Shown: positions 1-16,273, numbered from the stretch's first letter. The stretch: DNA of 64,000 nt from Apostichopus japonicus (GCF_037975245.1 NC_092562.1:28285554-28349553); one strand, 5' to 3'. The notes: generated by a model from the sequence alone, not told the origin. Numbers and translations are program-made.

Positions 1-998
1 AAACATGTTCAAATCATATTTTGCGCGAAAAACGTCTTGAATCTTACACAATTTAGCATTGAACTTTGTCTTCACTCTTCAACAACATGGCTTATTTTCC
101 AACGATGAGCCGCGCCTGTAAACGTTCTCTCTATTACATATATGCAATTCATGTATAAAGGTCACGTCAGTTTGCCCCCATTAATGAGCATTACCTGTGA
201 AATTTCTGGATAACTGTAACAGTGTGTATGTAATCAAGAAAATTAAGAAAAGTCATATATAAAGCTCATTTGATAGGCCAATACGGTGTGCGTACAACAA
301 GAGCGAACGTTCATTAACAAGAGGACTGTATGACATTATACAACGATATAACCATAACAAATATTAAAGGAGTGTCGTTATTCATTGCGTCAGATCTGCT
401 TGAGTCTTTACACCACCAGGACTTGATTGTTTATACTAAAGTCAACATCCAAGCATTGAAATAATAACTGAAAAATATGCAAAATTTTATGCATATATTT
501 AAGACTGTGCGTCATTTTTGTAACCTTTTGGTGGAAGTTTATTAATCTAATTACGGTCTATAGCACCTAGAAAATTTATCTTTTTATAATACAAGTATAG
601 TGTGCATCCACCTTGCGTCTCTACATGCGAGTTTCATGTCAAACGATATGAAGAGGAGATCAAGTATACCGTACATTTATCCTACCGTTCTGAAAACATG
701 ACAGTCGCTGGATATGGTGCCCCACCCCCCCCCCCCCGCCTCAAAATTATGGCATTTCTTCGGCCCAGTCGGCTACTGTTAACAAACCTGATGGCCCTCT
801 GCCACCAATGTGCCAGTGATATGCACTTTACGCAGGTCCATTTCTGCACTTTCCAAATGTTTACACACCCTAAGCTGTTTCCTTGTCATCTACTCCCCCC
901 CCCCCCCCCCAACTCTGGAAATGTTGTTGCCGCCACGTGATAATCATAACAACTGTAACTTATGTTATATCCAACTACTATTTTATACTTTATTTCAG
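1..998. other. Intron or upstream flank of the first gene, no exon seen
   Basis: AT-rich sequence with no supported exon. It ends in a good 3' splice site (pyrimidine-rich stretch then AG at 997-998), so it is most likely the last intron of the gene whose terminal exon follows. Two poly(C) runs (near 721-737 and 895-910) create proline-rich open frames that are artefacts of the homopolymers. Confidence 0.55.
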
Positions 999-1383
999 GG
1001 ATAACCCAAACAGTTCGGTTCCGTATCACTATTATAATAATAATAATCAAAGCGGCAAAATAAAGAAAGAATGTGAGTACTACATGAAGAGCGAGCGAAA
1101 ATTACACGGCGGACATCTTTTCGTCACCGAGAAGTTTATCTTTGGCAGATGGGCAAGGAATTACAATATTACCTTCCGGCATCCCGAATGGAGCAAGAAG
1201 AATTACAGTCGATCTTCTATTGACACTCCCTTCATGAAACTATTCCGTCAAAAGCATCCTCAAAATTCTACCTCTAATGAGACTGACAACTTTTGGGAAA
1301 ACAAAACATCTTTGCAAGATTCTGTAAATTCGTACAAGGCGGAGAGTAATGGAGATTTCATGGTAGTTTGGAGAGGGCGGTAG
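999..1383 (+). CDS. Terminal exon of an unrecognised, heavily N-glycosylatable protein (partial gene)
   Basis: This open exon begins directly after a splice acceptor and enters in phase 2 (the first G completes a codon). It runs 128 codons to TAG at 1381-1383. The visible protein starts DNPNSSVPYHYYNNNN, is rich in Asn, Lys, Arg and Tyr, and has one cysteine. It holds about six N-glycosylation sequons (NSS, NIT, NYS, NST, NET, NKT), which suggests a lumenal or extracellular C-terminal domain. No transmembrane segment or catalytic motif was recognised. The 5' part of the gene lies outside the window. Another possibility is a fortuitous open frame, but its length, codon use unlike its flanks and the good acceptor argue for a real exon. 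The function is unknown. Confidence 0.6.
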
Positions 1384-3851
<2,468 letters not shown>

Positions 3852-6800
3852 TTAACTAATAATTTCAAGATATGCCGGTATACTCTTAGTCCTGTTTACA
3901 CCGGGACCAGACGGTTCCTCGATGTTTTGCGCATGGACATCGTTACCGTTATCAGCAGGTACATCGGCATATGTATAGTAAGTATCGTTGTTTTTTCCTA
4001 CGACCGCGGTGTCTGTTCTCGCCGGTGGTCGCGGTGGCGGTTTCTGAGGCACTTCCTCTGAGATTCTGTTCGGTCTCGGTGCGGTCTGCGCGGTGTAAGT
4101 ATTCCCACTGTGTTTCTTGTTCGGTAATTGGTCTCGTTTGGCTTTCTTTGCGATATGTCGGCTGTAGAGACATAATAGAGGGCGATGTTTTAGAATGGCG
4201 TATGTGTATTTTATTCCTTCTTTTCTGTAGACTTGTCATAAGTAGAAACCAACAGTTATACAATTACCTATACGGTGTGATCTGAAATTTAGGTCAACAC
4301 TTAGGCTACAGTTGACATTTGACCTGAATCAATCGCTACGTGACGTCAGAATCTTTATCGCCTTCTTTAGTTACGCCTTGCATAACTAAATGTGTGCCTT
4401 TTTTTATTTATCGGTCTTTGAAATTGCTGCAAAATCTTCGCTTACACCGAAACGAATCTAATACTAGGGAGTACGTTACGTACTAGAATGGTCAATGTAA
4501 TAATTCTTGCGCATATGATTGAAAGGTCAATGGATAACCAATCCTACACCCCCCGTTAAATAACATTTATTTTCTATTGGTTCGTTAAGTTTATCCTTCC
4601 AACGTTGTTGTTCCTTTTCAGAAAACTTAATTTTATTGTAATGAAATCTTACCTCCGGCAGCACCAAGCGATGAAAAATATGATGATTACTCCTTCTAAT
4701 GTCCAAAAGACTGCCAAAACAATAATTGCTGCACGCTCATCTGAGAAGGAGTGAAAATAAGAAGCATATAAGGGTACAACAAGGTGTTGCTTCCAAAGAC
4801 ATTTGAGAGGCATCAGATCGCAAGATACCACTAAATTGTAGCAATAAACACAAAATGTGGATATAAACAGTATGTGTGATCATAGATACACTTAGTTTAT
4901 ACGTGTTTCATCATTGGTATCTTAGACTTCTGTTTAATTCTTTTCCCAATTATGGTGAAACACAACTTTCATTTCCTACTTGACAACATTAGAACCATAA
5001 CATATTCAGCCCGGTACATCATGTAACCAGCAAGGGCGAATGTGTTATCTAGATCATAACGGACTTGGGATTCGCTCAAATCCTGGATACATGTTGGTGA
5101 CGTCAAGGGTAATTTTCTTTCCTTGGAAGGAAAGAGAGAGACCAGAGAGAGGGGGCAGGTGTAGGGGAGGGGCTGGGGTGAGTATATGGCTGCAGCTCTC
5201 TACCAAAGAAATCTATTAACGTTAAATGTCACTACGACCAATTTAACAGAGTTGCCAGACAGCGAGGTTATATTACGTGGATTTATAGAATACTCTGCAT
5301 ACCTTCTGAGACGATGACAGGATGGGTCAGGTGGGGTTACAGCCCAGGGCATCAGAGAATATAAAGAGTAGGCCAATGTATTCTAATACGTCTATGAATG
5401 TAAGATGACTCTATGAAAATTTCAAATGGGAAGGGGAGAGGGGGAGGGGGGCATGATTGTCCGACCTGGCTCTCGAATCCCTTGCTTACCTTGGCATTGA
5501 TCAGTAACTGCTGCTGAGGAATGGAAAGGAAAAGGAAAATTATAAAATAAATAATCCTTGAACCAATTTACATATTAGCTTTAAAGTTGAATGAAAAAAC
5601 ATGAATATTCAGATGTTGTTCTCGTTGTAAATGAAATTGTTGAAAAAACAGTTGTGAATGTTCGAATGGCACTCAACAGACTTTTTTTCAGAGGGTCCTG
5701 TATACTGATTAATGAATCAAAGAAGCACGATCGCACAGAATTGCTTATCAACATGCGAATACGCAGGATGTACTTGTATACAAACATGCTGGGTGATTGA
5801 CTAGGTGAAGGTTTCACTTGTGCTGTTTAGCTGAATAACAAAAAGTTACTTTAGAAAACACAAGTTTTAAGGTGCTTAAACCAATTAAGTTTGACTTGAA
5901 ACTTCGAAAATGTGTTTCAAAGATCTCTTCTTCAATAGTACGAACAAATTGTATATAAACTACTAGTAATTAACTCACGTTACTGTAATGAATTGCGTTC
6001 AGCTACTGCAGCTTGTAAAGTTTCGCGGAACTGGGTTGAACAGATACGACATCGTTCATTTTGGGCATTTTGAGCCCCATTGGGCAAACGTGTTGCATGT
6101 AGTAACAGGTATAAACTTAAATACAGCCTTTACAAGTATTACCACTCCTGGTTATCTCAATGAAATATTTCAAGTGCGTTTATCGAACAATTTAGCCACT
6201 CATCCTATAATACATTGATCTTATCATTAAAGTGTACGATGATGTCCCTACAGCAGTTACCATTTGTAAAAGTTTACGCTGATATGCCAATAAACAATTC
6301 AACAAGTTGCTGTCTACACGGATGATATTCTACACCAACAGTTTATTATCCAAATTAACAGATTGCAAACAACCACAAAACTTAAACACTAATTTACAAA
6401 CCGAGATTACACTTGTAACACGAGGGTTAAACTTTTACACCCAGGTCTTGTTTCGAATGGGTATATATAGGTATCATACCATATTAACAGTAATGTACAT
6501 TCAATGAAAAGGTTAACAATTGTCGACAAAAAAAAGAGACCTAAACAGAACTAAGGCTGTGGTTGGTTTTGGCATTTTTTTCAGTCCTATTATCATTTTT
6601 TTCTGCCTTCTTGTGAAAGAGCATCAATGAAAGTTATACAGATGATGAGAAATAAGTTACATTGAAGGCGATTTAAAGTATTTCAAAAATTCCTTGATTA
6701 AATGTGGCTATTTTATCCCGCGCGAGCAGCCGGAAGAGCAAAGGTTCAGTATGCTAAATTTACTCCTCTTTTAGATCAAAACGGTCATAATATGGAAATT

Positions 6801-9800
6801 AACAGGTGTCATGATTGGCCAAGCCGTCAGCTACCATGAGGTGGATATAGGGTATGCCATTTGAAAACATCTATCTATGCTTTAAGGGGCTTGGAAAATG
6901 ACGAATTTAGTGTGTGAGTCAATAGAACGATTAATCGCGGTACACCGTAATATACTTACATGTACTTCTGCATTGAAGGTCTTGGTTACCGGTCCAGTTT
7001 CCATCATGGCACCTAGCATAAGCTATATTTGTACCTACGGCATTGTAATATCCCTCTCTACATAAGTATAAGATTTCCATGCCGTGGTAGAAGCTATCTT
7101 CATTTCGATCGACCACAGAAGTAAAGTTTCCTTCCATGTAGATGGCGTTTGCATTAGGAATAGATGGCGCTGTCCCACAATTTTCTGAGATGAAGAAGAA
7201 GGACAATTAAACTGCACGTGGCTGTTCACAATAAAATGATTGGATATATACACATTTTCGTTCGTATTTGTACAGATTTTCGTATATTTCATTGTTATTA
7301 TTACAATAAGAGCCAGTGTTTTACTCTTTACATAGAGACCTAGAATATTACTAGCTGGCCACAACCTACTGTACATCATTCTGCCACGTAATGCCATATA
7401 TTTGACAAAGTAATTTCATATTAATTGTTACTGTACTGTCAATGTTTTCAACGACACAAAACTTTAATAAAGGAGGGGATGCAATTTCCAGTTTTTCTGC
7501 AAAGGGATTTAAAGATAAAAATTAAAATAAAAAAAAAGTTTTTGTTGGTTCATTAGATGGTAAGAATAAGGCATTCAATTTAATACAGCAGTTTCATTTG
7601 AAATTTCGGAAGCAGACACCAAATCTTGGTTTGAAGACAGATATTGCATCTAGCGAAGATGGGAGTCGCTGTCTTTACCTTCCCCATTAGCCTACCAGGC
7701 AAGGGCGTAGAAACCGGGGGGTGGGGGCGCCAGCCCCCCCAGTGAAAAATATGGGGGGCGGAAGTATCATTCCGCCCCCCCCCCGCTCCGCGAGTCAGAA
7801 AACCCCTTTTTCATTTCCAAATGAGAAAAAAATCTCATTTGGAGCACCAAATTGCATCTATAAGGCCAGGTGAAAATGCAAAATTATTTACAAAATGGAT
7901 TGGGTGTTGAAGTGTGCTATATTGCACCAAATTGCATCTGAGGTCACCTGGAAATGCAAAAAAAATCCAAAGGGGAGGGGGACATCCCCTCCCCTTAGAC
8001 CCCTCCCCCAGGCCGGCCATCAGTCTTCAGCCCCCCCCCCACTCAAAAGTACCTTCCTACGCCACTGCTACCAGGGAAGTGATCGCAATTGTATATGCTT
8101 AGGCTAATAAGTCATTCCCATAGGTAACATTAATGTTGGCACGAATATTTCAAAAATTCTTGAATTTTTTCCCCTCGAATCATTCAAATAACGCTATACT
8201 CGAAATATCGTACGTGTATATTGGACAGTCGCTACTGTACAAAAAACTAAAGATATATGACTCAAAAGTTCAGCGTCTATACTTTTAAAGGGCGCGTCTT
8301 ATTTGATAATTATACTTGACTACACACATAGACTACACAAGTTGTAGACACATTTGAGTGCACCCTTGTCATACAGAGGACATGATCAATCTTGAGAGGA
8401 CCCGATCAATCATGACAATGTTTCGTTAAGAGATATAAGGAGATTCTGGAGTGTTTACAAAGTTAGTAAAACTGAAACAAGTTCAGAGTATTTGAACAGT
8501 GTCTTTAGTTTTCTCCTGTCCTGAAAGGATAAATCGATTGGTATCAAGCATTGTTTTAAGTGGGGGGGGGGCGGGGGGGGGGCATTTGTTGACTCAAATT
8601 TACAGAGAGTAACAAGTAAATAATTCATAGATTAGAGCCTCTGCATCTTCATGACGTTGCGAACTTGTGTTCAATTATCTCAGGCAATTCCATAGTATTT
8701 GAATAATGTCATACATAATCAAAACATAACATCGCATTTTCCAATTTGCTCGCTTCGTTAATTTTTAACCGTCATCACTGCTATCTGAATAATATTACAC
8801 ACCCGCACACACACGCATACATCACACCAGATATGTACACACACACGCTTACATAAATTTTGCATACACCACTACACTAAAGGTATAGGACAGTTGGGGT
8901 AGGGTGGGGGAGGGGTTTGCGTGACTGAATATATAGTCACAACTTCGCCTCTTCTATCCTGCAATCTCCCTCCCCTCTCTTGTATATATGCTCAAGGTGC
9001 ACTTACCTAAACAGTAGGGTTCCGTGTGAAAAATACCAGGCATCCATTCTCCATCTATGCAGTAACTTTGATCTAACATGTTATGATAATTACCAGAGGC
9101 GTTGCATGTTAATACTGCGCGTGGTGTGCAATCGCCAAGGTAGTCAACACTCCAAAACTCACGCGAGTTGTTTGAGGGTATGTTGCATAACACTATAGAT
9201 ATGAAAATGGGTATAAATAGGGGTAAAGTGATAATTATAAAATAAAATTGCTACAGTAGCCTATATTTTTAAACGATTGCCTTGGGTATACAAGACACCG
9301 TTAGGGGAATTGCATAAACGGCGCTCCAAAGCGTTACATGACAACATGCATCAGTTACTGTACATAACAGTGCTAATACTCTTTTCGGAGAGTAGGGGGG
9401 GGGGTATACCCAGACGTCGATGAATGTTATAGTATATATTTTTCATTCAGGCGAAAGAGTTTGAAAACGGCTGTCAAATGTTTGTTGATTGTTTGGTAAA
9501 TGAGTGACCATTAGGCTATTTGACTTCTCTAGCATATTTGTGGGCAATACTGAATTCCTATGAGGAAGCGGTTTCACTGGTAATGTATTGCACCGTAAAA
9601 GTGAATCCTTGGAATAAACAAAGAAATAATGACGTGACAACGGTGACATGCAATCAATATTAATGATCAATAAAGAAAATATCACCAATCAGTCAACATG
9701 TGTATATGGAGGCTGTACATCGTACGCAGAGGGTACGGAAATGGTCGGACAACATTTACCATAAATATTTGTCTTAGGCCAAATTAAACACCGGTACTCA

Positions 9801-9984
9801 AGAAGTGTCATGTATCAATGTAATGGATGTACTCACATGGTTGGCATTCAGCTTGAATACTTGTCCCGAAAGGTTCAAGTAATGAGGTTGTGCTTATTTG
9901 TCCACGAGTTGCCCCTAGCAACACCAAACTTAAACTCGTCCAGAGAAGTGACCCAAGGCCGCAAAGTTTGCAGTGGACATCCAT
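3852..9984 (-). CDS. Type I membrane protein with two Sushi/CCP-type modules and a Tyr/Pro-rich cytoplasmic tail
   Basis: Six coding exons: 9984-9837, 9192-9007, 7184-6960, 5513-5490, 4740-4653 and 4161-3852. They total 981 nt (326 aa plus stop), and every junction phase matches. Exon 1 begins at the first ATG and encodes a hydrophobic signal peptide (about residues 6-28). Exon 2 encodes a Cys-rich CCP-like module. Exon 3 is a classical Sushi module (NCG start, LYLCREGYY, CHDGNW, closing Cys). Exon 4 is a 24-nt microexon with a strong pyrimidine tract. Exon 5 encodes the transmembrane helix (AAIIVLAVFWTLEGVIIIFF). Exon 6 encodes a basic stop-transfer segment and a 100-residue tail with Tyr clusters (TYYTYADVP, AYLEII) and an SH3-ligand-like KPPPRPPAR. 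Inference: a cell-surface recognition or adhesion receptor that could recruit SH2/SH3 proteins. The ligand is unknown. The 5' UTR is not defined. Confidence 0.8.
5514..6959. other. Intron of the Sushi receptor gene
   Basis: Intron between the second Sushi exon and the 24-nt microexon. It holds only short fortuitous open frames, and no exon or complete transposon was recognised. The large introns at 7185-9006 and 9193-9836 are similar, apart from the miniature transposon at 7700-8067. Confidence 0.6.
7700..8067. mobile_element. hAT-like miniature element (copy 1 of the CAAGGGCGTAG family)
   Basis: A 368-bp element with imperfect terminal inverted repeats (CAAGGGCGTAG at the left; the right end reads CTACGCCACTG). 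A perfect 8-bp target-site duplication, ctaccagg, lies at 7692-7699 and 8068-8075. It has no transposase. The GC-rich ends carry G/C runs. It sits in an intron of the Sushi receptor gene and is an inverted relative of the element at 35817-36191. Confidence 0.88.
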
Positions 9985-11658
9985 TTGCAGTTTGTTGTTT
10001 TTCCTTTCTTCAACCGATTTCCTTGTGGCACGTACTGAGTGAACGCTGATAAGAATTATTATTAAATTGATCGCCACTCATTTATGCATCCACCATTTCC
10101 TCGTACTGGTCAAAGAAACCGAATAGAAAAAGCTATAAAGTTCTCTAGTGGTCTTCTACAAGGAATTCTGGGTAGTCCGTAAAACACTAGAATCTGTCAA
10201 CAGAACGCTGACCGTATGAGAGGGTTTTTTGACGTCTTTTGTAAAAGTTAATCACAGAAATCCAATTGAAACGGCAACAATGATTCTGATTGGCTTCTGG
10301 ACAGGATGACGTCACAATAAATAAAATAATGAACTGGATGATTTGGATGTGATGATTAATTAGTTTTTCATAAAAGATAATTTCCTGACATCTTAGCGTC
10401 TTCAGGAAGTTGATGAGGATCGTCAAAATATTTTCTGCAATGATGATGATCAATGATAAAAATACATTAAATAATAATATTTGAATTTTATAATAAAATT
10501 TAATGACACATTTTTTGATATATTAGCTTTCATTGCGTCTTTTCCACTTGTCAGCAATCACTCAAAATGAATTGATAAGGAAGAACTAATTCAAGTCAAC
10601 GATGATGGACTTAAAAATGAATAGACGAAACCATAAACTCTGTAAAAAGCAACAGAAGTTTGTAAAATATGAAATACGCCAAAAACTAAAGCGTAGCACG
10701 CTATGGTTGTTTACTTTATCGATTTCGCGGAATAGGTCTAATACAATTGTTGTATATTAATATATTTTAAAGTCATCAATATTTACTTCAACCTTATAAG
10801 AACTTTTTCTTTTCATAAGTGTGTTTTTGTTCTAGTTTAATTAGTTTAGTTTTCTTTTATTCTATTGTTCTTTTACGGTACGTATTATTAAGTTACATAA
10901 TAATGCCATGAATATTGCTTCAGTAAAATTTTTAAATGTTACCAATTTCTAACACCTCTAAGAGGATATAAAGAGAATATCAATGATATTGAATATTCTC
11001 CCAAAATATGCTAGAAAGTGACAAATCTGGTCAGTCCTATTCAACTTCTATATAAGCTTGTGGTACTCACGACCCTTATAGCATTTGCCTCATACCAATA
11101 ACTCATATCATTCCATTAAGTTAACTTGAATAACTCCAGTTAAAGAACGATTATAAAAAGGAACGAAGACACACACAAGCAAAATAGGAAAGAAAAATGT
11201 TATTATAAACAAATCATTGGAAACAAAAAATAACTGGCTATTGTTACACACCTCAGAAGCTGGGATCATTTGGAAAATGAGAGTCAATTTATACTGCTCA
11301 GTAATTGCTTAACGGTTGTAAAACGTATGAAAAACATAATGACCATTTTTTTTTGTATCACTGAAGACGATTTCTCCATCATTTTCCGTCCATTCATCAT
11401 CACCTAACATAAAATTGAAGATTAAAACATACGGCGTTTCCTCTCAGGACGATACGCGGCTCTATATATAGTGCGTGATAATAGGCATACTTCTATATTT
11501 TCACACGCATATCTGTATAAACGTCCCGCTGTGACCGAAGTAATTCAAGATCACTATATATGCACGTATATGATGTCACACAACTGTCACCTTTATACAC
11601 GTCATCTCGTTATCATAACCTCACCAAAACATAAAATATGGTTTCAAAGAAACTTCCT
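9985..11658. other. Upstream flank of the Sushi receptor gene, no gene seen
   Basis: AT-rich sequence with only short open frames. It should contain the promoter and 5' UTR of the minus-strand Sushi gene, but no clear TATA box or initiator could be identified. Confidence 0.5.
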
Positions 11659-11928
11659 CAGGCGCGTAGCCAAGGGGGGGGGGTGAAGGGGAGACTGCCC
11701 CCCACCTTGAATATATTTAAAAAAAAAATTATTATATCGCTAGTAATTTCAATATAAAAAATGCTCAGCTGCAACTTTCAAGGCCTGGGAAGTGCCATTT
11801 CCAGCGATCTGGGTGGCATTTTCGGCCAAAATTTTCTTATACGCTTCGTGCCAACTTATGGTGGCGCTACGCTTATAGTTTGCCTACAGACTTCGCCCTC
11901 CCTTGGAAAATTCCTCGCTACGCCCCTG
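11659..11928. mobile_element. hAT-like miniature element (CAGGCGCGTAGC family)
   Basis: A 270-bp element beginning CAGGCGCGTAGCC and ending CTACGCCCCTG. It is flanked by 8-bp near-identical duplications (aacttcct at 11651-11658, aacctcct at 11929-11936). Its core (from about 11761) is shared with the elements at 16274-16534 and 36575-36964. A plus-strand open frame inside it is not a gene. Confidence 0.82.
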
Positions 11929-11941
11929 AACCTCCTGAAAG

Positions 11942-12115
11942 CAGGGGTGTAGCGAGACTTTGTTTTAATGGGTGCCCAATGCTTTTCTAGGCATGACATT
12001 TTTAAAAAGAATTGTGTGTTTGTGTATGTGGGGTGGGGGAAGGGGATCTGACATATAGGCTATTTAGTGAACTTAGGCCTTCCGCTCCCCCTCCCAGTAG
12101 CTTCGCAACTGCCTG
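11942..12115. mobile_element. Possible second short hAT-like element
   Basis: Starts CAGGGGTGTAGCGA and ends TTCGCAACTGCCTG, which are imperfectly inverted. It abuts the duplication of the preceding element. No target-site duplication was found, so the call is weak. Confidence 0.3.
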
Positions 12116-13429
12116 AACTTATCACACCTTGACCGCGATAAAACCATAGATCCGTGGCATGATGGCAATTTCACCTTCTTGAATTAAGAGCATTAATTCG
12201 CTTACTAATTCGATAATCGATATTGCGGGAAGGAGTGCGGGGGGGGGGGGGGTGCGGGTGTTGATGTGCGGTTTTCTATAGTTTATTTACCTTCGAATTT
12301 CTCGTGCCAAACACCAATTGTCGGTCACTATTGGGGGAGATGGTAGGGAAGGGATACCTTCGGGCGCACTCCATTACGAAGACGCCTTCAAATAGAAAAA
12401 GAGTTTACGCCTATATAGTTATGTAACATGGGGATATGATGTGAAGGGAAAAGAGCGGAGACGCGGGCGGGATGAAGGTGTGAGTTGCACCTGGTACATA
12501 TTTTAGGGAGTTACCAATTAAAAAGAAAAAAAATAAGAAGAGGTCAAGTGACTTGGTCTTCGGCTCAATATTCATTTCAGGACAAAAACCCTGCAAGGAT
12601 TGACACATTATAATCATTAGAAGTAACAAACGAAACCATTTTCTTTAACCTTCCTGATAGCTAGTGATGTTTACATTGTGTACAAGCCACAAACAGTGTA
12701 GAGATACGGTGTGAGAGATATCACGGATTGGTTTCTATGTTATTTCACCAAAGAAGATTTAAGAGACTTGATCAAGTCTAAAAATAAGATATTAAAATAT
12801 CCATTTTACTAATGAAGTCTTATAATTGAGGTAGGCCTATGGATCTGTTTTTGCAGTCACAAATACGCGCACTTCACAACAAGATGATGAATTTGGAGGA
12901 AAACGACCTCTTCCAACAGACTATAGCAGATATGATACTTGGCAGAACTTGAAGGAAAACACAGGACACACACACAAAACATGCTATACAGAGAGACAGA
13001 CACATGAGAATTGTTATATAATAATTATTATAACAATAAACAGAATATGATAACCTAATATTATATGCATAAGAGAGACAATCCTGAAATCTCAATTGTC
13101 TTATGGAAACTATATAACTTTAAATTTGAAATTTAAAGATGTTTTCTAATATTGTACACACAACATTCATTATACACCAGTAGCTACAGTAAATAGCTTA
13201 TGCTATATGAAACTACGCGCTTTGTCCATTAATATATCGAAGCCACGTTAAGATATCAGATGTGTACACATTGATAACAAAAAACAAAACTCAAAGATCA
13301 ATTGATTAAAACCAACAAGATATATGAATAAGAAAAAGATGAAGAAAAAGTAAAGGCTATCCTGATATAGGTCAACAACAAGGAAGTAAATTAAGGTAGC
13401 CACCATGAAACACCGTATTCTAGCCATTC

Positions 13430-13464
<35 letters not shown>

Positions 13465-16273
13465 CGTTTCAATGATGAGACTATAGGATAGCTTCTTAGT
13501 GAGACCACTGTAACGTACACTTAAGTATCATTTTGGTCGAAAACTCAAAAGTGTAATTTTTGAACAATATATAAGAAACACTAAAACGCCATACCTTTAT
13601 TGAGATCTGCCTGTCTGTTCGTATATCTGTCTGTCGGTATGCTGCATATAATGCGGTACATTCCTACAATTGGAACTCACAGTTCATGTAACGCGTCTGA
13701 CTAAACAACTGCAGCATAGGCTATTGTGGGCTCGAGAAGATACTATGTCCGTACAATACAATAACCAGTGACGTAGGCAGTCCTTTTGTGTAGATAAGTC
13801 ACGGTGCAAGGTTTGTGAGCTGATTCACTGTCCTCTCGTGATGCTATAGGGACTAGAGAAGATATGTTCAGTGAAGTATTACTAAAAGGATCAATACAAA
13901 CTTTAACCTTTGCTGTGTTATCGGATAATCCTTTGGTAAATAACAATCTTTGTGGCACTCGTGCAAGGATACAGCTTGTGTCACAGTGGACGACGCATAG
14001 TGGTATATATTTATTTATTTCGCTGACTTCATTCAACCAAAAAGATTTTTTTTACGGTCAAAAATTAAGAAAGGTGCACAATAATTTTTTATGACTGATG
14101 ACTTTTCCAAGATTAAGTAGCTGTAATTTTTAATTCTTTAAGGATTATACGGAGGATTTACCAAAGGCCACTCTTTAATGGGGAAAATATTTGATTTGAA
14201 GACTGTTTGTCAACTAACAGACTTGGGGAAGTTTTAATGAGAATTAATATCCTCAACTTTTAATTGGTTTTAAGTCCTTAGAATTGCGGCCATGGCTCCT
14301 TCAATCGGTGGCTTATATTGAAAGAAGAAAATAAATATCGGTGACGTCACCACTCTGAAATAATCTTGTGATATGCGTAATCGTATAGTTTACCTAACAA
14401 CCTTATCAGTTTCGTGGTCTTTCATGCAGGAATTAACATTCGGTAGGACTGCTGCGAGCTTTACTGTATGATACACTGTGAAGGTTCCAATCTTTTCTTT
14501 GTTGGGTCTTCTAGCTGGTATTTGATACATTCCTTCATCACTTAGCAAAGAAGCTACTATACTTCAACCATGGAGCTATAAACAGAGCTCCATGCTTCAA
14601 CTAACATGTTTTTTCCTCGTGAGCTATACATGTTGTTACACAGAGATTGGACAGCGTGTAAACCTGAAGAACTTGTACAAAGACTAAACCGAAACCAAAG
14701 ATATTTCACCTTTTTCGGATATCTTTGACCGAAACCGAGAGAAGAAAACAAAACACAAACAAAGTCCCGGTAACGTGACTTGTGACGTCATAGTCTGTGT
14801 TGAAGATAACAGCAAGAGTGGCGGCTATACAAGTTGCGCAATAATTTTCGCAGTCTTTTGCGCGGAGATGAGGAAAATTGTGACGGTATCGGAATAGGAT
14901 GACAATTGCAATGGGGGCTGGGGAAGGGAGGGGAGGGAGAGCAGCCAGATTCTCAAGATATTTCGAACTATCTATAGAGAAGAGCACACAGCACATCCGA
15001 TGAAACAGGCCTTATTTTTTGGATACGTGCTGAATAGAGCTATGCATTTTGTATTACTATATCTGCATATGTTAAAGGACCTTCGGGAGGCTTGTCTGCA
15101 TTTTAAATAATCCCATGCACACCCCCCCCCCTCCTCATCGTCTGCGGTCAGAGCAAGGTATACAATGGCCAAGTTGTCAGAGGGCTAGTCGGAAGAGGCG
15201 GGTGGGGGGGGGGGCGATGCAAGTCATTCTTTTACTAACATTTGGCAAAATGTTGCCACCGTCGTCCGACGACTTGGACATACGAGTACAAGGAAGTTAG
15301 GAAGTAAGCAAAGATGGTTCAACATGGTGGTTGGGGGGGGGGGGGGGCTGGGGGATTACAATAGAATGACAGGGTGCCGCTTAACTTAATTTGAAGAAGC
15401 AAACGGCAACTACAAAAGTAACCATTCATATTCCGACTTACGACACCTATGCTGTGTTTACTAAACTCGTCATCACACTGTCTTTTAGTAATGGTTGTCG
15501 GGGTATTAATTGGATTAAAATATCATTATAGACGATTTCCTTGGGAGGGGGGTCTCTTTCAATTTGTAGGGGATTGCCTACAGTTCTTTCTAGTATAGAT
15601 GACCAACCGTGTTAAAATGTTTTCACCGATCTGAGACGACCTTTGATGTACCTAAGACAATGTCGTTCATCAGTCCATCAGGTACATTCACATTAGCATT
15701 AACATAATTATAACATACTGTATGAGGCGTGGTAGCCTACATCCACATACTTAATATGAGACATTTTTCATGTTTCACTTTTTAAGATCATGCGAAGCTC
15801 TCAGTTCTGATCACATCCATGTTCCCCTTTTGACTGTAGATAACCTTAGACCTCCACGAAAAGCAACACGCTTCAGTCGCTTCTTGTAATCCCAGTGGGG
15901 AATTAACAGGGCTCCATTTATGGTTATTAAATATGATCCATTTTTCTATTTTTGTCAGTAAAAATGTGCCACTTAGCTTATTGAAAAGCTACCACCCAAA
16001 ACATTTAGTAGATGTAGAAATTACCCAGACTTTTCTGTCCCACTACCTCAATGGCACCTAGCATTTTCTAAATCCATCCTGAAAAACGGGAAATGGTGGA
16101 TATACTGTGTGAAGTTCGGGAAATTGAAGCAAAGATATGAAGACCTCATAATGACCCACTCACATTACGGACCTTGTTTTCGCAGCTAGAAATTAGACCC
16201 TGAACAAGAAAACCAAGAGGTTTTGAGATTCCTTGGCATCAAATATTACTGAAGGTTCGTTGTGTACACTTGG
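12116..16273. other. Gene-poor intergenic DNA
   Basis: No supported gene. It contains G/C homopolymer runs (near 12240, 15121, 15207 and 15331), an (AT)n tract at about 13433-13460, and many short open frames on both strands without splice context or recognisable domains. Confidence 0.55.

Noticed and set aside
602-940. Proline-rich open frame before the first exon
   Set aside because: Depends on two poly(C) runs and has no splice or start context.
14557-14996. Two overlapping minus-strand open frames near 14.6-15.0 kb
   Set aside because: No recognisable domain, no good splice sites and ordinary composition; probably chance.
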